Assembly: GCA_945643635.1 (NCBI GenBank)
Contig: CALZFC010000026.1
Span: 3,316,501-3,380,500 of the forward strand
Direction: 5' to 3'
Length of the DNA stretch: 64,000 nt
Source of the DNA: Allodiplogaster sudhausi
Taxonomy: Eukaryota; Nematoda; Chromadorea; Rhabditida; Diplogasteridae
Program-made: the position numbers and the translations under genes
Part shown: one piece after another, positions 1-12,337 of the stretch
How positions within the stretch are numbered: the stretch's first letter is position 1
Layout: the number at the start of each line of letters is the position of its first letter
Notes under the pieces: generated by a model
The model's database searches: none
What the model was told of the DNA's origin: nothing
Seen by the model: the letters and a program-made list of their open reading frames with translations, nothing else

Positions 1-132
1 TTCGCACCTTTTTTTGCGCAGCAACACGTTAACCTAGAATACCAACAAATCTCTAAGCGATCTCTATGTATCTCAGGTCAGTGTCTCCATATCTCTCTAG
101 CGCACTCTTTCCCACTCCCCATTTCTCTTTCT

Positions 133-178
<46 letters not shown>

Positions 179-758
179 TTCTCTCTCTCTGAGGCTTCAA
201 CTCCAACTCACTCCTTTTACAGCACACTTTCTCATTTTCTCATTGCTCTATGTATTTACCCACTATACCAAGGCAAAGAGGCATTGATGGAATAATCTGC
301 AAGGGCTTTGAGCGTTTTGGGCTCCCATCCAGTACAGGCAGGGAGCGTGTCTCCCTTCTCTTTCTCTGTCTCCCTCTCTTCTATTCTCGTTCTCTCTAGA
401 CTTCGCTGAATTTGTCTCTTTCTCTCTATGCCCTCTCTTTCCGTCATTCTGACGTTGCCTTCTCATCTTACATCTTCAGCAATTCTTCTTGTTGAGTTAG
501 CACACGATTCTGATTGAAATGTCTCTTGCGTGAATTTCCTCTTGGAGGAGAAAGACAGTAAGACGGTTACGGCAGGAGGTCCTGCTGAAAGAAGCTGCCT
601 GCCCCCTACGTTCTCCGTTCTGTGACTTTTCTGTGCTATTGGAAAAAAAAATAGAAACACAAACAGGAACAAACGAATCATTCACCTTTGATGAATCGCA
701 CAACAAATGCATATACTGTCACTGATTTTTTTCTTCGATTTATTTCCTTTTTTTATAG
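1..758. other. Non-coding stretch, probably intron of the Rab-like gene
   Basis: No exon of the downstream GTPase could be recognised here. A (CT)n tract lies at about 138-195. Open frames across it are translations of the dinucleotide repeat. Confidence 0.5.
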
Positions 759-1159
759 GTTGACTTTGACCGTGCTGAAAAGCTGGCATCTAGACTCGGT
801 GTCTCATTATATGAAGTGTCTGCAAAGACAGGTTTTAGTTTATTAATAAATTTTTTTTTATGAGAAATATCAATATTCTTTTTTTAATTATATATCAACA
901 AATGTTAGATTGTAGTGTAGTGATAGAAATGAATTTCTGTAATTTCTGATTAGGCATCAACTGCGAGGATGCCTTCCACACGCTGGCGGCAGCGATGCGC
1001 GAGCGAGTGTGCGCCTCCCAGCAGACATCCGACGAATCGGACGAAGCCGACCACTATTCGGCCGCCTTCCACGTCGACGGAGTCGTGTCGTCGGAGAAGA
1101 AGGCATCAGCCTCCCTCCCCTCCTGCTGCCAGTCTCAACCATCTCCTGCCTTTGTCTGA
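759..1159 (+). CDS. Rab-like small GTPase, C-terminal exons only (5' part outside window)
   Basis: Two exons, 759-831 and 954-1159, join in phase (73 + 206 nt) and end at TGA 1157-1159. They encode the last 92 residues of a Ras-superfamily GTPase. The G5 box reads EVSAKTG and is followed by an amphipathic helix (INCEDAFHTLAAAMRERV), the usual last helix of a Rab G domain. The tail is Ser- and acidic-rich and contains a Cys pair (PSCCQ), but ten residues follow it, so it does not end in a normal CC, CXC or CAAX prenylation motif. Nothing in 1-758 encodes the P-loop or G3/G4 boxes; that stretch is probably intron. Subfamily not identifiable from this fragment. Confidence 0.75.
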
Positions 1160-1924
1160 TATTACTCTTTCTACATTTACTCACCACTCCCTTCTGCTCA
1201 CTCTCGATAGTCAAATCAAATGTCTCCAACACAGACAGGTTTATGCGACAAAAAAAATATGACTTTTTTTTTTCAAATACACCATTCAGAAGACCGTGCT
1301 CGTTATCCTCCAGGGCTTAGTTAGCAACTAGTTGCAAATGTATGTATACATCTTCAGTTTATTTTGACCGTCTTTGGTCATCTACACGAGCTTTCAGATC
1401 AGACGTCTTGTTCTCTTCTCGCATTCTACCATTCTTGTTGTCTCATGAATTGTTCATGTTGAAATACAACTGATCATTGCTGAAAACTCATAAGGGTATC
1501 CGTGTGCCTTTACTGTGTATCTATCTATCATAATCGTCACTTGCAACCTTTTTTTGCTGCTCTTATCAATCACATTAATACTGCCTGGCACATGTTTATG
1601 ACTGCATTGATTGGTTCTTGTTATTCGGAATGAAATAAAAATCTGAAGCTGGAGTTTTACTGCTGCACTCAGATGGCATCACTGACCAATTAGGTCACTG
1701 AAAAGGAAGGTTATGAAATAAGCTGTAAGTAAAGGGAAACTGCTGTTATCAGAGAAGGGAGACGACTGGCAGCAGCAGCGGCAGAGACATCAGAGACGTT
1801 CTGTTGGGTCTGCGCTAATCAGCCCTCTCCCTCGCCCATTCTGTGTGCGTGATCTAGCACAGGCACTGATAGGAAGCCATACGTGCCGTGGAAGAGAGAA
1901 GCAACTGGCACGCAGGCAGCAGCC
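1160..1924. other. Intergenic region between Rab-like gene and CDF transporter
   Basis: Presumed 3' UTR of the GTPase (an AATAAA-type signal sits near 1630) followed by the 5' flank of the transporter gene. No further coding evidence seen. Confidence 0.5.
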
Positions 1925-4049
1925 ATGACTGACAATGAGAAGCAGCCTCTTCTCCCCTCCAAGAGACGTCTTTCTCCTCCCACTCCAAGTGCATCTGCCA
2001 AGTCCTCTCGACGATGTTGTCCCTCGCCATTCACGTCTTTCCAAGTCAAGGCTGCTCGACAGAAGCTTAAGGATTACTATGAGTAGGCACTTACATATAT
2101 CATTGTTCTAATACTAAATGATATTGTTATTATTATGACGTCATCAATAGAATTTTTAGTGATCAGAACGAGCTGCAGAACATGTTCGACCAAGATGCCG
2201 CAATGCTTGCGGGGAAGCCTGTGGAGGATGATGAAGATGATAAAAAGGTTTGCATACTATCTCTAGATTACATGCTCATCATCGGCCATTTTATTCGGAA
2301 TGAATATTTAAAAAAAAAACATATTTCAACTTTCAGGCAAAAATGGACTACATTGTCTCTCGAATTGTATTTGCTGCCAATGTCGTACTCTTGTTTGGGA
2401 AGGCGTTTGCTGCGCTGTTGACAGAAGGAGTATCACTTTCCATTATCAGCACTCTCCTTGACAGCGTCTTTGATATTACGAGGTTTTTTTTTAAAATAAT
2501 CATCTAATAAATGCTATCATATGATTATAATCAATACTGCAAACGAAAGTTTATAACTTGAAGTGGCTTCGTGATTGGTATAGCCTCATGGGCCATCCTG
2601 AACACGGATGCGTGGACCTATCCTCGCGGGAGAAAGGATCTCGAGTTGTTGGCCATCATGACGGTCGGGCTCTTCATGGGCGGCTTCAATCTATTCATCA
2701 TCGTCCAATCGGTCTTCAAGATCGTCAACAATGACGTAAGCTTGAGAGGAGGTTTTCCTATTGAGTATTATGAGAAAAGAGATGATGTATTGGCCCGCCC
2801 GCCATTATTGTGCTGGTGGATAGTCGCCTCGGCAATAGTTGCTGGAATTTACTACAACCAAGACTTCTATCCAATTGCTTTCTCTTGCATTCACAGAACA
2901 GGCGAGCAAATAGTACAGCGGAGAGAGCTCATGCCTGCTGTTCAGCGTTTCACGCATCCATTTCTCTTATTCTCTCTCTTCTCCTCTGTCCATATCTCTC
3001 TCTTTCTCTGCCCTTCTGAAAGTCTCTCCATTCTTTTCTCCTCTGCAATTCATCCCATTCATTCTGCGCCGTTGGCAGCCTTCGAATGAATTGTGGATGA
3101 TCTGCCTTCCTCCACCCTTCATGCATCTCAAATTCCTGCCTCTCCCGGAAGAGTGAATTGACAAATAGTGATGATAAGGGAAGAAAAGAACCTTTTATGT
3201 ACATGAAGACTGTGAGTCCTGAGTAATGATGATTGTATCATCAGCTGGGAGTGGAAGTGACTGCGGGAGCTCTGCTGATTCTGGCTGGCACCGTTGTGAC
3301 CAAGGCATGCCTCTTCGTGTTGTGCTGGAAGATTGGCACTCCTTCCCTGAAAGTGCTCGCGATCGATCAGCGGAATGATGTCCTCACGAATATTGTCGCT
3401 GGTGCGGGCGCTGGTCTCGCCGGCTCGTGGACTCCGTACGCAGACCCAGTCGCAGCGTCACTCATCTCGTACGTGTTATGGATACTTTAGTGCCAACCTA
3501 AAGTACGGCCCACCTATATTACGACCCAGCTAAATTACGGCCCACCTAAATTACAGCCAACCTAAATTACGGCCAATCTCTGGTCTCTTCTTTTGAGTGG
3601 CTACATCGTCTGGTCGTGGGTGGGCGTTGTTCTCGAGCAGATTCCCTTGCTGGTTGGAGTCGCGTGCACACGACAAGAGTACGCGCGCGTCCAGCGCATC
3701 ATCCTCGATCACCACGACAGCATTCGATACATTGACACTCTTCTCGTCTATCACACTGGAGCCAAGGTTGACCAGAGCATCCTTGGAATGGACATATGTA
3801 CATATAATAATCAATCCTTCCTCTTTCAGTGCCGCGTTGAAGCACACGTTGTCTTGGACCCGGAAACCCCATGCCACATTGTCCACGACGTAGTTAGTGC
3901 TGGCATTATTCATATTTACCGGAAAAAAAAATTTATTTTGAACCTTGCACTTTCAGATCGAGGACCCTCTAAAACGTAAACTGGAAAGACTCTCATTTGT
4001 CGATCGCGCCTTCGTACATCCTGACTATGAATTGGACTTCTTTGATTAA
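1925..4049 (+). CDS. Cation diffusion facilitator, Mn-CDF (MTP8-11-like) type
   Basis: Eight exons (1925-2082, 2160-2247, 2337-2482, 2564-2735, 3245-3468, 3598-3766, 3830-3892, 3957-4049) keep phase and give about 370 residues. Family knowledge: CDF proteins are proton-coupled metal antiporters with six membrane helices and a cytosolic ferredoxin-like domain. Seen here: an acidic N-terminus with a YYDDQ motif like the YYxxQ of plant Mn-CDFs; a first metal site LDSVFDITSG (DxxxD, where Zn transporters have HxxxD); a second site DQRNDVLTN; then the C-terminal domain with RAFVHPDYE. Manganese export from cytosol to Golgi, vesicle or outside is inferred from the DxxxD sites. An in-frame Met at 1883 is an alternative start. 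Exon 7 could end at 3889 instead of 3892. ARL1 follows on the same strand after 487 bp. Confidence 0.88.
3485..3580. repeat. Short tandem repeat in CDF intron 5
   Basis: About five degenerate copies of a 16-17 bp unit containing CACCTAAATTACGGCC fill most of this 129-bp intron. Confidence 0.8.
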
Positions 4050-4536
4050 ATTATTAGACGATGGACGTCGCATTTGTACATGACATTGATAAAACCTGCA
4101 ACTCTGCTCCGTTACAAGAAGCATATCATTATAGGGCACAGATGGAGAAGATTGAGTGGTCAGCACACAGCTTCCTCGCTCTTGGCAAGGAAGAAAGAGA
4201 ATCAGAGGATGGCCAGCAGCATAATGTGCTTAGCAGAATCCCTTTCTGGCTTGCGCCTGCAGAGGAGCTAGAAATGCCATGCTGGCAGCACTTAGACTGG
4301 GAAAGGAAGGATGGCCTAGCCCCTGTCTTCCCTCCACTCGGCTCTATCTCTCTAGTTGCCACTCCTGCTGCAGCACATTGATTCCTTTTGTCATTCTCGC
4401 TATTCAGTTCTATTATTCCTATTTGCGAAATAATTTCGGACTTGTTAAGCAAACGTTGCAAACCAACGGGCCATTGTGTTTGACTTTCAACATTTTTTTT
4501 TTACAAGTTGCTGCCTTTCGAACTGACCAAGAGGAA
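4050..4536. other. Intergenic spacer CDF to ARL1
   Basis: Presumed CDF 3' end and ARL1 promoter/5' UTR. Open frames at 4061-4381 and on the minus strand have no recognisable domain. Confidence 0.5.
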
Positions 4537-5371
4537 ATGGGTTCGTTTTCCCGCACTGTTTACGCATGAATATTTCTTGTATTTTAAATATTCAGGCGGA
4601 GTCCTCAGCTATTTTCGGGCTCTATTGGACAATCGAGAATATAGAATATTAATACTTGGTTTGGACGGCGCCGGCAAGACAACAATTCTCTATCGGCTTC
4701 AGGTGTTCTTTCTTAGTAAAACATTAAAATAAATTAGTAAAAACATTGCATAAATTTTCAGATTGGTGAGATTGTTACGACGATTCCGACTATCGGCTTC
4801 AATGTAGAGCACGTGCAGTATAAAAATCTAAAATTTCAGGTATTCAACTTTGAATACACATTAGAGATGAAATGAGAAGAACTAAGATAATTTTAATTAC
4901 ATGCAGGTTTGGGACCTCGGTGGTCAGTCTTCAATTAGGCCGTACTGGAGATGCTACTATACCAATGCTGATGCCGTGATCTATGTTATTGACTCAGCCG
5001 ACCGCGATCGGATCGGAATTTCCAAAATGGAATTCATTTCAATGCTCGAGGTAGATCATTCATTTTTTTTTCTCGAAAGTCGTTTTCCTTTCTGATAATT
5101 GTTTTATTCAGGAAGAAGAGCTGAAAGATGCCGTATTGATGATCATTGCGAATAAGCAAGATCTGGCAGGAAGAATGAGCCTACCGGAAGTGCACAGAGT
5201 ACGCAAGTATTTTAGTCTACTTGCCATCTCAATTTCTTTTTCCAGGCGCTAGGATTGGAGGTTCTTAAATCGAGAACATTTCAAATATTTAAAACATCCG
5301 CCAAGAACGGAGACGGAATCAATGAAGGCATGGAGTGGCTTGCTGCCACTCTTCAAGCCAGGAAAACGTAG
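4537..5371 (+). CDS. ARL1: ARF-like GTPase 1 (ARL1)
   Basis: Six exons: 4537-4540, 4596-4702, 4762-4839, 4907-5050, 5112-5198, 5246-5371. They total 181 codons plus stop, the normal ARL1 length. The first exon is only ATGG; splicing to GCGGAG gives MGGVLSYF, so Gly2 is available for N-myristoylation. G1 is GLDGAGKT, switch region [11 protein letters not shown]3 [15 protein letters not shown]4 NKQD, G5 TSAKNG. ARL1 is known to act at the trans-Golgi by recruiting GRIP-domain golgins. The four-nucleotide coding exon is the notable feature and would be missed by most gene finders. Confidence 0.97.
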
Positions 5372-5795
5372 ATTCCTGATAATATATTCTGAGATGTGAT
5401 ATGATTGAGATACGAGGTACGTACTTAATATATAGTGAGAAAAAATTGTTCCATTTTTCAATTGTTATTATAAAATTACAAGGCCAGCTTTTGATACTCA
5501 GATAAACCAAAATTTAATAGGTTTATCACTCAAAACAACAACAATGTTCACGCTCTCATTTGCGCTGAACATTCCAAATAGAGATGTTTCCTTTGAAACA
5601 TATTACCAATTATTAACGGAGAAAAGCATGCATGAGATGCGACGATCAACCATAAGTATACAAGTAATGAGTGAAGTCTGTTGTTACCGGGCAAAAGGGC
5701 GCAATTTTGCATTGAGAACCGAATGTAATTTTGATTAGCATTTCAACCTAGCGAATTATGAAGAAAATTATGCATGATAACAAGATTTGTCTGCT
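5372..5795. other. Convergent 3' spacer between ARL1 and the palmitoyltransferase gene
   Basis: ARL1 (+) and the DHHC gene (-) end facing each other. The AT-rich sequence holds both 3' UTRs; no other gene seen. Confidence 0.6.
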
Positions 5796-8700
5796 TCACA
5801 GCTCTTCCCGCTGAGCGCAAAAGAAGTCATACCAATTTCGTGAAATGCCTGTCCTGAAAAAGTTCACCTTCTATGAAAGATACTTACAGATCCCGTTACA
5901 ATTCAAACGTATGCAAAACGAAACAAAGAATGACTGACGAGAAGGGGCTTTTGATGTCGAGGCAGTGGCTTCCTATTTCAAAATGAACGTATCGCTTGAT
6001 GTTCAGTCTCTCATTTGTGGTTACCTATAAATTTCATGCATTATTAAATTTCCGAGATTCGTTTATAACATATATTATAAGAGTCGTAAACAATAAAACA
6101 CATATAGAATGCCTTCCAGTTTCAAAAGAGAATATACGTGATTGATATCTAAATTTCAAGAAACTAGACAAGAAACAACATTGAGTGATATTTGATAGAG
6201 TTGCGTGATGAGAAGACAGAGCGGGAAGATGCAGCAGACGACAGCGAGATAGAAAGAGAAGAGCAGCCAGTGGTCGCATTCCAAGCCCACTCTTAGAGTG
6301 ATCTCTCCGCACACGTCTCGCCAGTCTGAATCGAGAAGATGAATGAGGAAGAATCAGTATACAAGTAGAACGGACAGATTAATACTCCGGCCATGTAGAC
6401 ACAAGTGGCGAAGACGAGAAGGAAGAGATAGGCCACGAAGGTGCGGTGGTTGCCGGCGGCGACGCAAGTGTTCAGCCACGGGCAGTGGTGGTCGAATCGT
6501 CGGAGGCATACGTTGCATTCACTGGAAAACCCGAAGAGAGAATTAAATAACGATTAAAAGTGTAATAATCGTTGTCTAATTCTCTTTTCGGGTTTTCGTT
6601 ACCTGTGAGGTTTTCGTTAAAAGTAGAAAGGCGAAATTGCAAAAGTGAATACATACGAGGAAATGAATATAAATGAGGCATAAAGTACCTGCAGTGTTTA
6701 GATCGAGGAGGCCGTAGAATCAGACAAGTGTGGCAGAACTTGGAGTCGCCCTGCTCGCTTTCGGATATGGCGACTATTGTCTTGCATCTATAAAGTTGGC
6801 AGCTGTAAAATCCAAATAATAGGAGGAAAAAGACTGATGCAAACCTTTCGTTGTAATCAGTCTGAATGACACCCGGATCGAGAAGGCATACTCGAAAGAA
6901 AACAAACGGTAATAGGAATAATAGCACGGTGAAGCTTATTTGCATGTACCTGAAACGAACATTGCGAAGCTAAATAAAGTATTGCTTAATTTGCACAACA
7001 GGCGAACCATTCTTCAATACCCTCGTAGGGGAAGGCACTATTTTAAGGAAGGGTTATATAATAAGGAATGACACTATTCTGAATATGTATTTTTTTTACA
7101 AAAATTTATTAAAGGGAATACTGAATTACAGCCAACTTTCGTTGTCATTTAATAATTGACAGGAGTTCTACAAGGGACGCGTATTAATTTTCAATATATA
7201 TGCGTTGGTGGGGAGGTAATCTTTAAAAGGAGGGGGGGGGGGATTCAAATGAATTGGTTTTCAGAAAATATGTTACTACGTGTAATATTAGTTAAAGAAA
7301 GGGGCTCACCATGTTGAGACGGCGTGGAGATATGCAACCCATGAGACAATGAGAACAACCTTCGTAGCGAATGCAAAATTCACGGGAATGGCATAGTTGA
7401 TATCAGAAAGCGAAAACGGCCTAAACAACTTGGTTTCAGAAATTATTGTCTTTCCAGCAATAGGCTGATGAACGCACCTGAGAAAGACGTACATGGCTAC
7501 GAAGTAAAGGAAGATCATAAAAAGCTTGGCTGGGAGAGCCAGGTTAATGTAAGTAAGGAGAGCTATGAAGAGATAAGATAATAGCGGCACGCACCCGAGG
7601 ACGCGTCGGGCAGTCACCTCAAGATGTCACGATTAAGACACCCAATAACTTGTTACACCTTCTGGAGATACCAATTTCTTACGGAATTTCTGTATTAACT
7701 AAAATTCTTGAGAGAGAAATCACTGGAAATTCGGTGGTTGTTGAAAGTATATATATGACGGGGCCAACTAAAAAAACGGTAGTTTTTGCGTTTTCGACGT
7801 GTTTCGTGAGATTTGTGCAGCGTTCGTAGAAAAGTTCATATACTAAACTGCATATTTTTTTAGAGTCTTTATACACGTACAAAAGTGTACAGAATTCCGA
7901 GTGAAAAATGAGCACAACTATACATGTATTAAAATGCACAAAATTATTTTGAAGATTGAGCAAGAATATACGCGTTGAAACATGTTCATAAAACGGAAAG
8001 AAAAATGAGCAGAAATATACATGAACAAAAGTGCTCAAGAACTAACAGAAATGTGGGCACAAATATACGCGTACAATATCGCGTAAAAAATTTGAGCAAG
8101 AAAATACGCGTACAAAACTGCTCAAAAAAAATTGAGCGCAAAAATACATGTACAAAAGTGCTCAGAAGTGAAATACAAATAGCAGAAAAACCTGTTAATT
8201 ACAAGAATATATTAATGCTTATATGATCAAAAAACAACGAAATATCCTACTTATTGAGGAAAAACAACAAAACCTTCATTTAATAGGTTTAGAAAGTAAA
8301 AATCACAATATCGGTCATGTTCAAAGTTCCAACGTACCGAATGACAAATTCATGACCACCCTACATTCGCAAAAAATATATACATTCAGACATTAGAAAC
8401 AGAATAGAACAAAAAAACTTTAAAAACATAATATGGAAAAACGTAAGGATGTCGAAATATGTTTTCGAAAACAGCCTGCTAGTCGTTTTGTGCGCAGGTT
8501 TTCGCGCGTTTGTGGCGCGCTTTGGAAAGCGCAAGCAGGCCGTTTTCAAAAACATGTTTCGACATTCTTCCGTTTCTCCATATTAGTTTTTTCAAGATAT
8601 TTTTGTTCTATTACGTTTCTAATGTTTTACTTTATATATTTTTGCAATGGTATTGTGAGCATGATGTTGATATTCTGTTTAATGGTCGTTTGAACATGAC

Positions 8701-11613
8701 CGATATTGTGATTTTTATTTTCTAAACTTATTAAGTGAAAGTTTTGTTGTTTTCCTATATATGTACTATATTTAATTGTTTTTAATACTATAAGCAGTAA
8801 TTTATACTTGTAATTAACAGGTTTTTCTGCTATTTCATTTCTGAGCACTTTTGTACGTGTATTTTTGCGTTCAATCTTTGAGCAGTTTTGTACTCGTATT
8901 TTCTTCCTAATTTTTTTCTAAGTGATATTGTACGCGTACATTCGTGCTCATTTTTCTTGATGAATTTGGAGCACTATAGTACATGTACTTTTCTGCCCAT
9001 TTTTATGTCTGATTCATGTGCACATTTATACGCGTATCTACATGCTCATTTTTAAAAATCATTTATGGGCATGTTAGTACGTGTATATTTCTGTGTAACC
9101 TTTTTTGCACACCTTTGTACGTTAATAAAGATGCTTGAAAAAAGATGCAGCTTAGTACATGCACTTTTCTACACACACTGCACAAATCTCGCTAAACACG
9201 TCGAAAACGCAAAAACGACCGTTTTTTTAGTTGGCCCCGTCATATATGTACATATATGCATATGTATGTAAAAAAAAGGAATATGCCGCAAAAGAAAATG
9301 TGGTAGCGGCTGCAAACATTTGAGACTGACCGGCCGTTCATAGATGCGTTGAAACGTGGTTGATGGAAGAATTCCACGTATCCTTGACGCTTTTTCAAGC
9401 ACTCGTTGAACGGCCAGGTCTTCTCTTCTCTTCGCCATGTCTAGCGCAGTCTCATTCTCCTTGTTCAGCGCAGCCAGATCAATATCACCTATAATGATAC
9501 ATATTCGGAGGGTATATCAGGACAGTAAAGAAGATATGAAAATGCCTAACACATGACAAGTGTCTTGACAGCCATGAGATTGCCATGGCAGCTGGCCCAG
9601 TGAAGAACAGTGTTCCGATAGACAGAATCTCTCTTCGTCAGGTCAGCTCCCATCGTCACCATCAAGTTCAGCGGGTCCGATGTGAAGATCTACGCAAGAA
9701 TACTAATTCCGCTATATAATAATAGATAAAGTAGTAAAAAAGCATGTTGCCAAAGTACCTTAGAAACGGCCCACATGGCAGGGGTCATCATGCAGGCATC
9801 GGGCGCGTCGACTGACTGGCCACGCGCCACGAGATAAGCCACCACTGGAGTCTTCCCGAACTGCGCAGCTACATGCAACGCAGTGAAGCCTGCATGGATA
9901 TCACACCATTCATATTTCCCCCTAATCAAGATTCTAACTAAGGCTCATTATAATGTTATTCCACTAGCCTTCGACATCTCTCTTGTCCTGGTCGGCACCG
10001 CATCTCACGAGCAGAGCAACCATGCGCAGGTGTCCCTGTCTGGCTGCCCAGTGCAGAGGAGTTGACCGAAGGACCCCGCCGACAGCATTCACGTTGCAGC
10101 CACGACCCAGCACCAACTCGGCACACTGAGCATTGGATATATGTACATTTACAAGTGTATCTCCGCTTTTGTCATGCCTCAGTCGAATTTCGTGTCCTAA
10201 TGAAAGATCAATATACATTCATGAAGACATGACTAGAATGACTAGACTGAAGCCCAGAGTTGACCAAAGGAGAAAACGATATTTGCTCAAGGCCAAGCTG
10301 TTTGTGCTCCTTGTTACGTGCAAAGAACATCGCATCTCTTCATGTAATATGAGGATTTTTGTTGCTTAGCTTCGTTTCTCCTAGGTTTTGCAATCGTTGT
10401 GTCTATCGTGTACATAAAAAAAATTAATAAAAAAATATAGATAATATAGGTGCTAATAAAGTGGAGTAAACTGTAAAAAAAACCATTTCGTTATATTCGA
10501 ACCGGTATTCGATTGTTGATTGCTGCCCAGTGAAGCAGGGAACAGTCGTCCTGGTCGACCCAGTCTGCCGTCACCGACCCTAGATGAATATTTTACTTAT
10601 TCTAATTTCTTTATCTAAGAAAATTCAAAAAAGTCATTGGTCCTGCACAGGGCTCTACAGTATGACGTGTGGTGCATCTTCTTTTTTTAAGTTCAAATCG
10701 GCTTTCCTCCCTGTGCGCAGTGAAAGGCAAGATTGCCGCGCAAGATAATCGTAGTTCTCTGTGCACGGGTTCACATAATGCGCAAACCCTTGGTGTACTC
10801 CTTCATCCTCGTCACTCCCTCTGCAGCAGTTGTAACAGAGTGTCGTCACTCTTTCCATGCTTCTTCTTCTTGTCTCTTTGTTACACTCGCTTGCGCATCT
10901 TGCTATCCTTTCGTCAACAAGAACAAGACTGTTAAAGTGACACACTCCACGACATGCTTGGCAAACGTTTTGTGATTCCCAGACTCTACCAAGCAGAGGG
11001 GTGGAAAAATATTGTGTTATCGCACCAAAAGCAATGTAGGCAAGCCGTCCCTTACTCTCGTCAAAACATCTACAGGAAATCGTGTTTCAGGCAGAGATTA
11101 ATAGTGAGTGATAGAGAAACTACGAGATTTATAGAACTAGAGAGGCGCAGTAAAATGGAAGGAGTAGAGAAAGTGAGCGAGCGAAGAGATGAAGAAAGAT
11201 ATAAGTGAGATGGTGTGTAGTAGGAATACTCTTTGCCAGGATGTGTCTGGCTCCCTCTCTTCCTTGCGTGCCTCATCGATCAGCGGGGTGAAAGCGCGCG
11301 AGAATGTGCAAAGGAATTCGCATGGAAGCTTCTCCGCTTTTCAATCTTCTGCTCCACTAAGTCAAGTGACGCAAAAACATCTCATGCAAAAAAGGCTCCA
11401 TCTTCTATCAATTGTCCTTTATTATACAATGAGTCATGTAGGGAAATGAAAAGAGGAAAACTAAATTGCAAAATAAATTAAAAATTTGAAATGAAATTAT
11501 CAATGCTGAAAGACATGGGGAGGAGAAAAAAATAATAATAATAGCTTACCATTGTTGAGAAGCTCCTTCAGCTTGCGGTAATGTCCAAACTGAGCAGCCT
11601 CACGTGCTTCCAT
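5796..11613 (-). CDS. ZDHHC17: Ankyrin-repeat DHHC palmitoyltransferase, HIP14/ZDHHC17 family
   Basis: Fourteen exons, all in phase (high to low): 11550-11613, 10503-10579, 9969-10125, 9759-9889, 9551-9689, 9331-9488, 7478-7617, 7310-7420, 6845-6949, 6689-6802, 6376-6521, 6180-6325, 5939-6024, 5796-5853; 543 residues. Residues 1 to about 270 are ankyrin repeats closely following HIP14 ([39 protein letters not shown]). Membrane helices follow, then the Cys-rich domain FCHTCL...RSKHC...FDHHCPW near residue 410 with an intact DHHC catalytic motif, and the TTNERLN segment after the last helices. The enzyme S-acylates proteins at Golgi and vesicle membranes. Compared with human HIP14 the region before the ankyrins is missing; a TGA lies upstream of the chosen ATG, so a further 5' exon is possible. 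Intron 3 has a GC donor (GCTAGT). Intron 6 holds a large palindrome. Confidence 0.95.
7750..9247. mobile_element. Foldback-type element: ~1.5-kb near-perfect palindrome
   Basis: The sequence GACGGGGCCAACTAAAA near 7757 reappears inverted at about 9229-9244, and matching inverted pairs continue inwards (for example CGGTCATGT at 8312 with ACATGACCG at 8694, and the AACAGGTTTTTCTGCTATTT block near 8815 with its complement near 8180-8200). The axis is near 8500, giving arms of about 700 bp and a short spacer. The arms contain degenerate ~35-40 bp tandem units carrying TACGCGTACAAAA next to GAGCA/TGCTC. No coding capacity, so non-autonomous. It lies wholly in intron 6 of the palmitoyltransferase gene. 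Possible TA-rich target duplication; family not identified. Confidence 0.8.
10580..11549 (-). other. Intron 1 of the palmitoyltransferase gene
   Basis: A 970-bp intron bounded by phase-compatible exons. No repeat or embedded gene recognised. Confidence 0.6.
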
Positions 11614-12292
11614 ATTTGAAGAAGGAGGGGGAGGAGGAATAGAATGCGGCCTCAGGGTAGCAGCTGGTAGGGGGAAGGTGCATTTACCATGACACCGTCA
11701 CGGCTGGTCACCGGGAGGGGTGCAAAGGGGTTAGCAGAAGAGAGGTGGGCAAGGAGTGAGAGGTGGGGAGGGAGAGATAGAGAGGAGGGGGCGGCAGCAA
11801 CGAACGGAAGCTCGTGCGTGCAGCAAAGTCGCCGCCCCTCCACTTCCACGACGTCTGCCAGCGAGTAGCTATCTCGTTCTCGTTCTCTCTCTCTCTCCCT
11901 CTCTCTCTTCTCTCTAGTCTCTCTCACTCTTCTTTTATTGTTCGTTGCTGCCTTCCACGATGGGTCGCATTCACCTCGTGGTTTGCAGTGGCTCAGCTGA
12001 AGAAAGTGTAGATTGAACGAAGGCGCGAGATGGATGGGGCCAATGAGACAGGCGCATTGATGAGGGCGCATATATTGTGTGGAAGAGACAGAGAGAAAGA
12101 CAAAGAGCGAGCGAACGAGAGAGAGAGAGAGGAGTGTGGAGAGACCGAGAGAGAAAGAGGGAAAGCATGATCGAGAGAGAGAGAGAGAGCACTATGAAAA
12201 AATGTGCACAAAGCAGCATGGCAGGGCTGGCCTGTCTGCACTCCACGGTTAACTCTAACTTCTTTTCTTCTTTGTCACATTCTATTGTCATT

Positions 12293-12337
<45 letters not shown>

